From Planctomycetota bacterium (GTDB lineage Bacteria > Planctomycetota > PLA2 > JAEUHO01), in assembly GCA_028281445.1 (NCBI GenBank), contig JANQJW010000086.1, positions 1 through 49,782 of the forward strand: DNA of 49,782 bases. The letters are read 5' to 3'. Below the pieces are notes generated by a model that was not told the origin of the DNA, searched no databases, and was given only the letters and a program-made list of their open reading frames with translations. Below, in pieces: positions 41,960 to 49,782 of the stretch (its first letter is position 1; the number at the start of each line of letters is the position of its first letter). The position numbers and the translations under genes were made by a program.

Positions 41960-42769
41960 CTACAGGCTGACGAGGACCGAGCCCGTGAAGAAGATGAAGC
42001 AGGCCGATCCGAAGAGCGCGAAGGCGAACAGCGGCACCACGCGCCCCACCGGGGCATCGAGCGCCGTCCGCGCGACGAACAGCCAAATCGCAGCCTGGAG
42101 CGGGAGGATCCAGATTGCCCGGTCCGCACGCAGCAGCTCGTGGTGCAGGCCGATGTCGGCGGCAAGGAACACCCCGAGCAGCATGCCCAGGGACGAGGAC
42201 GCGTGCAGCGACGGCACCTTGAGTCCGATGACCCGCGCGCCGCCCGCCACCATCACGGTGAGCACGACGAAGAAGAGGAAGCCGACGAGCAGCAGGCCTT
42301 CCAACGAACGCGGCAACGCCATCCCCGTAACGCGCTGGAGACGAGCGAAGAAGCCCTCGTCCTCGAGCGTCGGCTCGCGAACGGACGCCGGGCCGTCCGC
42401 CTTCGGCGCGGTGGTGGACGAGCCGGTCCTGGGCTTCGGGCCCTTCGTGGGCTCCGGTCCCGTCGACATCCCCGGCACGTGCGGGATCGTGACAGCGTCC
42501 ATGGCGTCGTCGCCTACCGGAGGGATGTGCACCGCGGGCTCGGACTTCTTCGTCTCGTAGCGCCGCGCGATCTCCGACTTGCGCACGGTGACCTGGTTGA
42601 CCTCCGTGAAGCCCGCCAGCCGTACGACCAGCTTCTCCTCTGTCTCGCGCACCACGAAGCCGCGCACGACGGCACCGTTGCGCAGGATGAAGACCTCCTC
42701 GGCTTGCGCCGCGGACGCGAAGAGGCCGAGGCCAAGAGCAAGCAGGAGAATCGACAGGAGGAGGCGCAT
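41960..42769 (-). CDS. membrane protein with exported N-terminal beta-barrel-like domain
   Basis: 269 residues. A signal peptide (LLLSILLLALGLGLFASAAQA) is followed by an SH3/Lsm-like stretch (FILRNGAVVRGFVVRETEEKLVV) and a Pro/Thr-rich linker. The C-terminal half has four membrane helices (LLLVGFLFFVVLTVMVAG and SSLGMLLGVFLAADIGL, then two more). No known family fits the whole. It lies between the second ABC system and the CvpA operon, with gaps of 77 and 105 bp, and may be co-transcribed. Confidence 0.65.
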   Translation of the reverse strand: MRLLLSILLLALGLGLFASAAQAEEVFILRNGAVVRGFVVRETEEKLVVRLAGFTEVNQVTVRKSEIARRYETKKSEPAVHIPPVGDDAMDAVTIPHVPGMSTGPEPTKGPKPRTGSSTTAPKADGPASVREPTLEDEGFFARLQRVTGMALPRSLEGLLLVGFLFFVVLTVMVAGGARVIGLKVPSLHASSSLGMLLGVFLAADIGLHHELLRADRAIWILPLQAAIWLFVARTALDAPVGRVVPLFAFALFGSACFIFFTGSVLVSL

Positions 42770-42817
42770 GGGAGGCTCGCACCTCTCATCGACCAGATCC
42801 CCCTCGGGGTTGGAGTC

Positions 42818-42836
42818 CGGGCTTCATGAGCCCGGG
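42818..42836 (-). terminator. hairpin behind the second ABC system, terminator-like
   Basis: CCGGGCT and AGCCCGG form a 7-bp stem with a 5-nt loop, 11 bp after the ATPase stop. No T-tract follows on either strand, so termination would be weak or factor-aided. Confidence 0.4.
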
Positions 42837-42846
42837 AAATGGGCGT

Positions 42847-43563
42847 CTACGTCTCTTCCGTCAGGACCCCGTCGCGCATCGTGAGGCGGCGTCGGGCGCG
42901 AGCGGAGACCTCGGGATCGTGCGTGATCAGGATCACCGTGGTCCCGCCGCGGTTCTCCTCTTCGATGATCTCGAGCACGCGGTGGCCGGCCGCGGTGTCG
43001 AGGTTGCCCGTGGGTTCGTCCGCCAGGAGCAACGCCGGACGCTTCACGAGCGCACGCGCGAGCGCGACACGCTGCTGCTCGCCGCCCGATAGTTTGCCCG
43101 GGTAGTGGGTCACGCGCTCGGCCAACCCGACACTGGCCAGCGCCTCGGCTGCGCGCTTGCGGCGCTCCGGACGCGCGATACCCGCGTAGAGCAGAGGGAG
43201 CTCGACGTTGCGCTGCGCGGTCTCGTCGCGCAGCAGGTGGAACCGCTGGAAGACGAAGCCGATCGTGTTGTTGCGGACTGCTGCCAGCTCGCGATCGGCG
43301 AAGTGGGACACGTCGCGCCCGTCCAGCAGGTACCGGCCCGTCGTCGGACGGTCGAGGCAGCCGAGGACGTGGAGCAACGTCGACTTGCCCGAGCCGGACG
43401 GTCCCATGACGGCGACGAGGTCCCCGCGTGCGACGGTCAGGTTCGTGGGCTTAAGCGCCTCGACGGCAACGCTGCTGCCGCCGTACGTACGACCGGCCTC
43501 GTCGAGGACCGCGATCGCGGTCTCCACGTCGGAACCGGAGGGGGTCTGGACGGTCTCGGCCAT
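42847..43563 (-). CDS. ABC transporter ATP-binding protein, LolD/MacB type
   Basis: 238 residues. Walker A is GPSGSGKST, the Q-loop lies in FVFQRFHLL, the signature is LSGGEQQR, Walker B is [10 protein letters not shown] and the H-loop is LITHDP. It completes a three-gene system with two permeases upstream. Its ATG shares one base with the permease stop (TGATG), so it is translationally coupled. Confidence 0.93.
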   Translation of the reverse strand: MAETVQTPSGSDVETAIAVLDEAGRTYGGSSVAVEALKPTNLTVARGDLVAVMGPSGSGKSTLLHVLGCLDRPTTGRYLLDGRDVSHFADRELAAVRNNTIGFVFQRFHLLRDETAQRNVELPLLYAGIARPERRKRAAEALASVGLAERVTHYPGKLSGGEQQRVALARALVKRPALLLADEPTGNLDTAAGHRVLEIIEEENRGGTTVILITHDPEVSARARRRLTMRDGVLTEET

Positions 43564-44849
43564 CAGCGCAACCTACGTCCGAGTACGCGGGCAGGCTGCA
43601 AACGAGCCGCGTGCCTCGCGGGAAGAACGGAAGCGAAGAGCCCAAGCAGGATGGCAACCCCCGTGGCTGCCGCCGCGTACTTGAACTCGAAGCGGAAGGG
43701 GAAGTCGACGATGTGACGCAGCAAGGCGGCACCGGCGTATCCGATCGGCAGACCTGCAAGTCCGCCGACCAATGACATCAAGACGCCCTCGGTCGTGATC
43801 TGCAGGGCGACATCGCGGCGCCTCGCTCCTTCGCAACGGCGCAGAGCGACCTCGTCATAGCGCTCGCGCACGGTGATGAGGTTGAGCGTGCTGATCATGA
43901 TCACGGCAACGATGACGATGATGACCCATACGAGGTTTCCGAGCAGCGTGCCTTGGCGGGTCGACACGGCAAGCGCGTCCATCCAGTCCTTTCGAACGAA
44001 GACCCCCACACCGCCCGTGAGAAGAGACTTGGGATCGCCGGCGTCGACGGACCAGACCGTGAGCAGACGCCGACGCGCTTCCTCGAGCGCGTCCTCGCTG
44101 GGCATCGCGATCGAGATCCCCGTGAATTGGCCGTCGCCCAGCGCGGTCTCCGGAACGTAGACGTTGCGGAACGAGAGCAGCGAGCTCGTGAGGGTGCGCG
44201 AGCCGCGGCCCTCGTCGAAGGCGTCGAACAGCTCACGGTAGCGCAGCGGATCCTCGAGGACGCCGATCACGCGGTGGCGTCGCTTCGTGCCCGCGACGTC
44301 GACCTCGATGACGCGCCCGATGTCACTCTCCGCGTCGGTATCGGGAAACAGCAGGCCCACAGCGGCCGCGTCGAGCACACACACACCCTCGCCCTCGACG
44401 CCATCAGGATCGTCGTCCTGGAGCCAGCGCCCGGCGGCCATCGGGATGTTGAGCGTCTTCAGATACGCGGGCGGCGCGGCGACGAACGACACACGCTGCT
44501 CGCCGTCACCGCCGTCGGCACGGGCGTTGGCCGCAACCTGGCGCCGCGGCACGATCACCGCATCGAGGCCGTCGAGCTTCTTCTCGATGAGCCGTGCTTC
44601 CGGAGGACCCAACGAAGGACGCCGCGCCCCCGGGATCAGCACGGGCAGCCGACCGACGTCGACCGTCAGGCGGCCGAAGAGGTCGACGTCGCTGCGGATG
44701 TCCTCTTCGAAGCCGAAGCTCAGCGAGATCACGTTTACGGTGACCGCGATCGCGATGGCGCTGGTGAGCGCCGTCAGGAGGCTGCGCAGCGGCCGCCGCA
44801 CGACGTGCAGGACGCCCTCGTAGGCGATGTCCCGAAACCGCCTATTCAT
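43563..44849 (-). CDS. ABC transporter permease, MacB/FtsX type
   Basis: 428 residues from the ATG at 44849; the frame continues upstream but overlaps the other permease gene. One N-terminal membrane helix (LLTALTSAIAIAVTVNVI) is followed by a periplasmic MacB-PCD domain and three C-terminal helices (LVWVIIVIVAVIMISTLNL, then two more), with the loop ERYDEVALRRCEGARRRDV. The start overlaps the stop of the upstream permease by 8 nt, and its stop overlaps the ATPase start. The two permeases are only distantly alike, so they probably form a heterodimer. Confidence 0.87.
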   Translation of the reverse strand: MNRRFRDIAYEGVLHVVRRPLRSLLTALTSAIAIAVTVNVISLSFGFEEDIRSDVDLFGRLTVDVGRLPVLIPGARRPSLGPPEARLIEKKLDGLDAVIVPRRQVAANARADGGDGEQRVSFVAAPPAYLKTLNIPMAAGRWLQDDDPDGVEGEGVCVLDAAAVGLLFPDTDAESDIGRVIEVDVAGTKRRHRVIGVLEDPLRYRELFDAFDEGRGSRTLTSSLLSFRNVYVPETALGDGQFTGISIAMPSEDALEEARRRLLTVWSVDAGDPKSLLTGGVGVFVRKDWMDALAVSTRQGTLLGNLVWVIIVIVAVIMISTLNLITVRERYDEVALRRCEGARRRDVALQITTEGVLMSLVGGLAGLPIGYAGAALLRHIVDFPFRFEFKYAAAATGVAILLGLFASVLPARHAARLQPARVLGRRLR

Positions 44850-46119
44850 CGGCCAAACCCCGCACGGGGTCCTGGCGGCTGGCGCGGACGGCCGGCAGCA
44901 GCGACGCCAGGACACCGATGAACAGCGCGACGCCAACGGCCATGGTTGCCTCGCGCGTCGGGAACGCCCACGTGAACCCCGTGACCGGCTCGAGCGCAAC
45001 GCGCAGTTGCGCGAGGCCGATTCCGAGCAGACACCCGAGCCCCGCCCCCACGATCGAGAGCAGCAACCCCTCACCCAGGAACTGGCGCGAGATGTCCTCC
45101 CGCGTGGCGCCCTCGCTGCGCCGGATCGCGATCTCGCGCGAACGCGTGAGCACGCTCAGCAGGCCGAGGTTCATCATCACGACGGCACCCATGAGCAGGC
45201 AGGCGAGGAACATCGCGAGGTTGAGGGCCGCAAAGCGGTCGATGTCCTCGCCGAGCATCATCGGCAGGACCAGCGGGTAGAGCGTCACGACGGCCTTGTC
45301 CTTGCGCGCCAGGGTGTCGCGCGTGACCTCCGCGGCACGCGACACCTCGCCGGAGCCGACGCGCACGAACATCCAATCGACCTCGTCCGTCTGCGACGCG
45401 CCGGCGATCGGCGTGAACACGCAGCGGTCGGAGCGCTTCCAGTCGTCCCGGACGAGCGGGATTCCCATCGCGAGCAGGAACGCCTGCGCCATGTTCTTGT
45501 ACATCGCGTGATCGAGGTCGAAGCCGAGGTCGTTGGTGCGCCGGATACGCGCCGAGCGCGGTTCGGCGATCCCGACGACCTGGAGCTCATCGGTCCACCC
45601 CGGCAGCGTCAGCGCGTCGCCCGGCGCAAGGCCGGGCCGGCCAAGCGCGGCGCCCACGCCGGCCTCGACAACGCACGCCGTGACGCCGTCCTCGGGTGCG
45701 AGCCAGCGGCCCTGGGCCAGCGTCAACCCACGTGCGCTCTCCGCGCCGACCGTGCTCTTGAGCACGGTCACCGGTTCTGTGGCCGCGTCGCCCGGAACGG
45801 CGACGGTGTGCACGACGCTCACGCCGCCGATCGCGCTCACCTCGAAGCCGTCGCCGGAGAGCGCGCGACGCACATCGTTGAGGTCGCTGCGCTGCACCGT
45901 GCTGCGGTTCGCGGACGTCGGATCGGCGGCGACGGCGATGCGATCTGCACCGAGCTGGCTACCGCGCGTCAGCGCCGCCTCACGCGTTCCCTGGATGACG
46001 GCGCTCGGGAAGATCGCGACGGCGACACCCCAGATCGTCCCCTGCAACAGCAGGACGCTACGAATAGGGCGCTTGCGGAGGCGGCGGAGCGCCAGGGCGA
46101 GAGCGGAGGAAAGTCGCAC
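44842..46119 (-). CDS. ABC transporter permease, MacB/FtsX type
   Basis: 425 residues from a GTG at 46119. TAGGCT ends 6 nt upstream, suggesting a leaderless message and the start of the three-gene operon. The N-terminal helix is RSVLLLQGTIWGVAVAIF; the periplasmic domain follows. The C-terminal helices include NLAMFLACLLMGAVVMMNLGLL and AVGVALFIGVLASLLPAV. The REIAIRRSEGATREDI loop is diagnostic of FtsX/MacB permeases. Partner of the next permease and ATPase. Confidence 0.87.
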   Translation of the reverse strand: MRLSSALALALRRLRKRPIRSVLLLQGTIWGVAVAIFPSAVIQGTREAALTRGSQLGADRIAVAADPTSANRSTVQRSDLNDVRRALSGDGFEVSAIGGVSVVHTVAVPGDAATEPVTVLKSTVGAESARGLTLAQGRWLAPEDGVTACVVEAGVGAALGRPGLAPGDALTLPGWTDELQVVGIAEPRSARIRRTNDLGFDLDHAMYKNMAQAFLLAMGIPLVRDDWKRSDRCVFTPIAGASQTDEVDWMFVRVGSGEVSRAAEVTRDTLARKDKAVVTLYPLVLPMMLGEDIDRFAALNLAMFLACLLMGAVVMMNLGLLSVLTRSREIAIRRSEGATREDISRQFLGEGLLLSIVGAGLGCLLGIGLAQLRVALEPVTGFTWAFPTREATMAVGVALFIGVLASLLPAVRASRQDPVRGLADE

Positions 46120-46183
46120 GCGGAGAGCCTACGGGGGGGCCCTGGGGCTGGCGCCATCCGCGCCGGTGGTCGTCGGCGCCGCG

Positions 46184-47020
46184 CTACGGAACGAGCGTGA
46201 TGGCGCCCGTCGTCAGGTTGATCTGGAACGTGTTCGTCTCGCCGCCGTTGATGGTCATCATCGTGGTGGCGGTGGCCGTGCCGTTCATCGTGATGTCGCC
46301 CACGATCGTGTCGCCACCCGCGGTGATCGTCCCGTTCACGGTTCCAGTCGGGAACGCCGGCGCGGCCGGGAAGCCGTTCATCAACTGCGCGGTCCACTGG
46401 ATCTGCACGTTGCAGTTGTTCAGCGTCGCCGTCGAGCTGCCGGTCGTCGTCGTGGCCGTGCCGCCGTTGTAGAACGCTCCCAGCTGGCCGGAGGCGACGA
46501 TGACCGCCGTCCCGTCGAAGGACGTGAACAGCGACGTGCCGTCGGCGGGAGGGGGCGGGCCTGCGAGAATGCCCTGCAGCGTGTCGAGGTCGCCGCCGGC
46601 CAGGGGGTTCCACCGGGTGAGCGGCAACGCGGGGTTGACGGGCATCTGCTGGTTGTCGAAGAACTGGATGATGCCGGTCGCGTCGGTGCCGCCGCCGTCG
46701 ATGTCGAGATCCCACGGCAGCATCACCGCCTGATCCGTGATGGAGAAGTTGGCGGAGTTGGCCGAGAAGCCGGCGGCCGTTGCGGACCCGTCCGTCAGGT
46801 CGCGCAGGAAGCCGATGATGTCGCGCGCGAACGCGATCGCCTGCTCGATCTCACAGTCCTCGAGCATCTGCTGCGTGCGCTGCCGTGCGGTCGGGTCCGG
46901 CGGCGTCGGGTTGTCGTCGCCGTTGTCGTTGTTGTCGCCGGGCGTTGTCGTGCCGCCGCCCCCGCATGCGGGGGCGATGAGGAGGCAGGCTGCGAGCAGA
47001 AGGACGGTCAGCTTCTTCAT
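46184..47020 (-). CDS. lipoprotein of unknown function
   Basis: 278 residues with a clear lipoprotein signal (KKLTVLLLAACLLIAPAC, Cys19). A linker of Gly, Thr, Asn, Asp and Pro leads into a helix (QQMLEDCEIEQAIAFARDII), then a Thr/Gly/Asn-rich beta region in which short strands such as GTVNGTITAGGDTIVGDITMNG recur. No family is recognised. Weak ribosome site. It lies upstream of the ABC genes with a 64-bp gap, so a functional link is possible but unproved. Confidence 0.72.
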   Translation of the reverse strand: MKKLTVLLLAACLLIAPACGGGGTTTPGDNNDNGDDNPTPPDPTARQRTQQMLEDCEIEQAIAFARDIIGFLRDLTDGSATAAGFSANSANFSITDQAVMLPWDLDIDGGGTDATGIIQFFDNQQMPVNPALPLTRWNPLAGGDLDTLQGILAGPPPPADGTSLFTSFDGTAVIVASGQLGAFYNGGTATTTTGSSTATLNNCNVQIQWTAQLMNGFPAAPAFPTGTVNGTITAGGDTIVGDITMNGTATATTMMTINGGETNTFQINLTTGAITLVP

Positions 47021-47102
47021 GGTCCGGGACCCCTGGGGCCGAGAGTGGCGTATGACGCTAGCCGCAAGCGGCGCGCCAGCCAGTCATCCGTGAGCGCCCT
47101 GT

Positions 47103-47153
47103 GGGGCCCCCGGGCCCCGAATCGCCCGGGCCCCCAGGAAATGGGCTCCTGGG
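47103..47153. other. GC-rich hairpins in the gap behind the second BatA gene
   Basis: CCCAGGA (47133-47139) and TCCTGGG (47147-47153) form a 7-bp stem. Beside it, GGGCCC-type blocks at 47105-47135 can fold on themselves or on each other. There is no T-tract. The position directly behind the BatA-like stop fits a transcription end signal of an uncommon kind. Confidence 0.35.
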
Positions 47154-47182
47154 ACGGACGGCCCGCTTCGTAGCGCGAAGGC

Positions 47183-48736
47183 TCAGGCGTGCGGCGTCGC
47201 TGCAAGTCCTGCAGCCGCGTGCGTTTTCGCGCTTCGTGCGAGCCGGCGCCGGAGCTGGGGCAGGGCCCACAGGAGCAGCAGGCACGCCACGCCGAGACAC
47301 ACGAGCGGGGTCCGCAGCGAGCGCGGCGATGCCGCGTCGAGCGGTTCGGCCGCGGCCAGCGTCGCCGGGTCGAACGGACGCGCGTCACGACCCAGCCGCG
47401 AGCTCTCGACGTCCAACAGGCCCTCGGCGCGAAAGCCTGCGCCGACCACGCGCTGCGCACCCGCGCCTGCGAGCAGATTGTCGATCAGCAGCGGCCAGAA
47501 CGGGCTGTCCACGGGCGCCGGCTCTCCACGCAGCGGATCCGGCACCAGGCGGACGCGCGAACCGGTTCTCGTGACGACGGGCCAGGTCGTCGCACCGCGT
47601 CGCGCCAGCAGCACGTCTTCGTCGGGTTGGAGCACGCGTGCCCCCACCGGGTAGACCCACCCGGTGCCCGCCGTAGCGAGATCGCGCACGACGGGACCGC
47701 GTCCGATCTCGTCCGTGCCTGTCCCAATCGGCTCGACGGCGGCGCCCTCCGGCGCGGCCTCGATCTCGAGGCGCGTTGCGTCCGTACGTCCGCGCCACCC
47801 CCGCGGCACGACCGCGAGCTTCGCATCCGCTGCACGTACGTAGCGCACGCCGGCGGCGGACACGGCGGCGACCAGCGCCGCCTGGGTGCGTTCGACGACG
47901 CGCGCGTGCAGTGCAGGATCGACGTACACCGGCACGGGCGCCCGCGTCAGCACGACGCGGTCGTCGGAGGGCACGCGGTCCTTGCCTTCGGGGCTCAGCC
48001 AGACATCGATGCGCTCGGCTTCCGGGTCCGACCCCATGCGCACCGGTCGCATCGAAAACGGCGGGATCTCGACCACGACATCCTGTTCGCCGCGCGCGTC
48101 CGCGAAGACGTAGACGGTCTCCTTGCGATCGCTATCATTGAGCACGTTGACGAACAGCTCGGCGTGCTGTTCCACCGGCCGCAGCGAGACGGCGACGATG
48201 CCTTGGTTCCTCGCGGATAGATCGCCGATGGCGATCCAGCGCACGTCCGGTGGTTCGTCCCGCGGAAGGCGGTCGTCAATCACGAAGCGCGCCGATGCGC
48301 TGCCCGCACGGGCCGCGGACAGAAGGCCGGCTTCCTGGGGCCGCGTGTCCGGGTCTCCTACCGGCTCGTTCACCACGATCAGCTCGTCGCGCGGTCCGAG
48401 TGCTGCCCGGAGACCCTCGAGCGCGCGCTGCACGCGGAACGCACGCTGACGATCCGGTCCGCCGGCGACGACGACACGTACGACGCGTCCTGCATCGTCG
48501 CCTTCGATCTGCGGGTTCGCCGCGCCGAGCGCAAGCAGTATTGTGGCCGCAAGCGCCACGACCAGCTCCACGTCGAAGCGGCGGCCACGTGGCAGCGCCT
48601 TCGTCTCGTCCTCGTCGAGCAGGAACATCAACGACGGCAGCTCGCGGACGGGCGGACGGCGCAGCCTCCGGTGCAGCCACCAGAGCACCGGCACGGCAAG
48701 AAGCCCGATCAGTGCCCAGGGCGACACGAAGCTCAT
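47183..48736 (-). CDS. BatA-like aerotolerance-domain protein, second locus
   Basis: 517 residues. The N-terminus has the BatA layout: helix SFVSPWALIGLLAVPVLWWLH, then RRPPVRELPSLMFLL and a second helix (VELVVALAATILLALGA). The VWA-like part that follows lacks a recognisable metal site. A long beta-rich extracytoplasmic region leads to a C-terminal helix (LVCLGVACLLLLWALPQL) and a basic tail. It is coupled to the DUF58 gene by a 4-nt overlap. It is not closely similar to the first-locus BatA protein, so the two loci are old paralogues. Confidence 0.78.
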   Translation of the reverse strand: MSFVSPWALIGLLAVPVLWWLHRRLRRPPVRELPSLMFLLDEDETKALPRGRRFDVELVVALAATILLALGAANPQIEGDDAGRVVRVVVAGGPDRQRAFRVQRALEGLRAALGPRDELIVVNEPVGDPDTRPQEAGLLSAARAGSASARFVIDDRLPRDEPPDVRWIAIGDLSARNQGIVAVSLRPVEQHAELFVNVLNDSDRKETVYVFADARGEQDVVVEIPPFSMRPVRMGSDPEAERIDVWLSPEGKDRVPSDDRVVLTRAPVPVYVDPALHARVVERTQAALVAAVSAAGVRYVRAADAKLAVVPRGWRGRTDATRLEIEAAPEGAAVEPIGTGTDEIGRGPVVRDLATAGTGWVYPVGARVLQPDEDVLLARRGATTWPVVTRTGSRVRLVPDPLRGEPAPVDSPFWPLLIDNLLAGAGAQRVVGAGFRAEGLLDVESSRLGRDARPFDPATLAAAEPLDAASPRSLRTPLVCLGVACLLLLWALPQLRRRLARSAKTHAAAGLAATPHA

Positions 48737-49617
48737 GCCACCTCCAGAACGAGGCGGCGCAGCAGGCGCTCCGGCGAGAGCGACGGCGCAAACGGCAGAT
48801 AGAGCAACCCGACCTGGCGGGCGTGGTGCGCCCAGAGGTCCGCGTGCGCCTTGGCGCGCGCCGCGATCCTGGCTGCCGCGCGCGCATCGAGCATCACGGT
48901 GCGCTGCGCCGCGGACTCCGCGTCACGAGCCACGATGGTGCGGCCCGGGCTCGGCGCGTGGATCTCGGGCACGCGCAGATGCAACAACGCGCCGCGCAGG
49001 CCCCGGCCGGCGAAGGCATGCAGCACGCCGGGATCGGCACGGCTGAGGCAGTCGGAGAGCAGGAGGAAGCGCGCGCCGCGCGGCAGTTGCGTGCGCAGCC
49101 GCGGCAGCGCCTCGGCCAGATCGGTGAGGCCTTCGGGATGCTCGCGCGAGAGCGCCTCCAGTGCGGCCCGCATGTGGCCGGGTTCGGAGCCCTCGAACAG
49201 CGTGGTGGCCCGCCCCTCGCGCAGCAGTCCCATGCGCACGCGCCCGCCGACGCCGAGGCCTGTAGCGCAACAGAGCGCGGCGGCGCGCGCGCTCGCAGCA
49301 CGTCCGCCGCACGGCCCCATCGAAGCGCTTCCGTCCACCCAGACCTCGGTGAGCAGATCCTTCTGCGCGTCGAACTGACGCACCTGGAGACGGCCGAGGC
49401 GCGCCTCGACGTTCCAGTCCACGCGCCGCAGGTCGTCCCCGGGGCGGTACTCGCGATGCCCGCGGAAGTAGAACCGGCCGCCTTCGCCGCGCACGGCCCG
49501 GCGGCCGTCGGCAACGCCCGCGTGGAGGCGCCGCACGGCAGCAGGCACGATGGAGAGCAGGCGCAGGAACGAGCCGGGAAACAGCTCGGGATCGATGGCG
49601 GTGGGCGCCTTGCTCAT
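48733..49617 (-). CDS. DUF58 protein with von Willebrand A-like domain, second locus
   Basis: 294 residues from the ATG at 49617. The DUF58 motif YRPGDDLRRVDWNVEARLG is intact, and the VWA metal site reads VDGSASMG. It lies upstream of the BatA-like gene with ATGA overlap, as in the first locus. DUF58 proteins probably act with MoxR ATPases as assembly factors or chaperones; the MoxR gene may lie beyond the window's right edge. The start at 49617 is preferred over an in-frame start at 49629 because of its family-like length. Confidence 0.88.
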   Translation of the reverse strand: MSKAPTAIDPELFPGSFLRLLSIVPAAVRRLHAGVADGRRAVRGEGGRFYFRGHREYRPGDDLRRVDWNVEARLGRLQVRQFDAQKDLLTEVWVDGSASMGPCGGRAASARAAALCCATGLGVGGRVRMGLLREGRATTLFEGSEPGHMRAALEALSREHPEGLTDLAEALPRLRTQLPRGARFLLLSDCLSRADPGVLHAFAGRGLRGALLHLRVPEIHAPSPGRTIVARDAESAAQRTVMLDARAAARIAARAKAHADLWAHHARQVGLLYLPFAPSLSPERLLRRLVLEVA

Positions 49618-49657
49618 GCTCCGTCTCAACGGCTGCCGGGGGGATGCGTTCGACGCG

Positions 49658-49782
49658 TCAGGGTGTCGTTCCGTCCTCAGGCCCGACGCGGTAATCCGGC
49701 CGCCCGCGCCAGCCCAGCTTCGTGCGCAGCGCTTCGTAGAACGGTCCCCCGAACACGCGGACGAGGGTCAGCGGCGAGCGCG
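49658..49782 (-). CDS. C-terminus of an unidentified protein (partial)
   Basis: The minus-strand frame ending at the TGA at 49660-49658 gives 40 residues before the edge, ending GRPDYRVGPEDGTTP. Third codon positions are strongly GC-rich, and FGGPFYEALRTKLGW reads like a real domain end. The gene lies 40 bp upstream of the DUF58 gene and may be the first or middle gene of that operon. Too little is visible for identification. Confidence 0.5.
   Translation of the reverse strand, partial: RSPLTLVRVFGGPFYEALRTKLGWRGRPDYRVGPEDGTTP

Noticed and set aside
42818..47153. Shared GGAAATGGGC wording near the two GC hairpins at 42.8 and 47.1 kb, considered as a dispersed repeat
   Set aside because: Similarity is limited to about ten bases and the surrounding sequences differ, so chance is not excluded.

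Overview
The window is high-GC bacterial DNA with compact, often overlapping genes. Several features suggest a member of the Planctomycetota or a close relative: a GYF_2-domain protease, FG-GAP and carboxypeptidase-regulatory surface proteins, DUF1111 di-haem proteins, BatA/DUF58 operons, many lipoproteins and few Shine-Dalgarno sites in front of housekeeping genes. This assignment is inference; no rRNA gene is present.

Layout. 0-5.4 kb (all minus): a ribbon-helix-helix regulator (cut by the edge), an SPFH/band-7 membrane protein, a 183-bp MITE-like element, a threonine dehydratase-like enzyme, then guaA and guaB (GMP branch of purine synthesis). 5.39-9.85 kb: a complete 4.45-kb transposon of the IS1 family. 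It has GGnnnTG ends in 18-bp inverted repeats, an 8-bp target duplication, an IS1-type transposase and eight passenger genes, including a ClpP-fold SDH-type protease, an RHH protein and several small basic proteins. It lies between the guaB promoter and the 3' end of tRNA-Tyr. 9.86-10.14 kb: tRNA-Tyr(GTA) and tRNA-Ser(CGA). 10.27-17.8 kb: an FG-GAP protein with eleven repeats, each carrying a Cys-Cys pair, and a four-gene operon (membrane protein, Pro/Gly-rich exported protein, DUF58, BatA). 18.1-28.1 kb: a small membrane protein, an AmpG-like MFS transporter, a membrane-anchored trypsin-like protease, and a cluster of exported proteins (DUF192, two DUF1111 di-haem proteins, YceI-like, HEAT-repeat lipoprotein). 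28.2-33.5 kb: valS (archaeal-like form), a lipoprotein and purF. 33.5-38 kb: a eukaryote-like SET-domain protein methyltransferase divergent from a Tat-signal protein made of Gly-Lys/Gly-Arg repeats, then a thioredoxin-fold protein and a MacB/FtsX-type ABC transporter. 38-49.8 kb (all minus): a carboxypeptidase-regulatory-domain protein, CvpA, two membrane proteins, a second MacB-like ABC system, a lipoprotein, and a second BatA/DUF58 pair.

Two things stand out. First, the transposon: both ends, the duplication and the transposase can all be read directly, so it is a passenger-carrying IS1-family element. Second, the SET methyltransferase / GKG-repeat Tat protein pair, which could be an enzyme and its lysine-rich exported substrate; that link is a hypothesis. 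A further recurring pattern is a -10-like hexamer 5-10 nt in front of many start codons, pointing to leaderless mRNAs.
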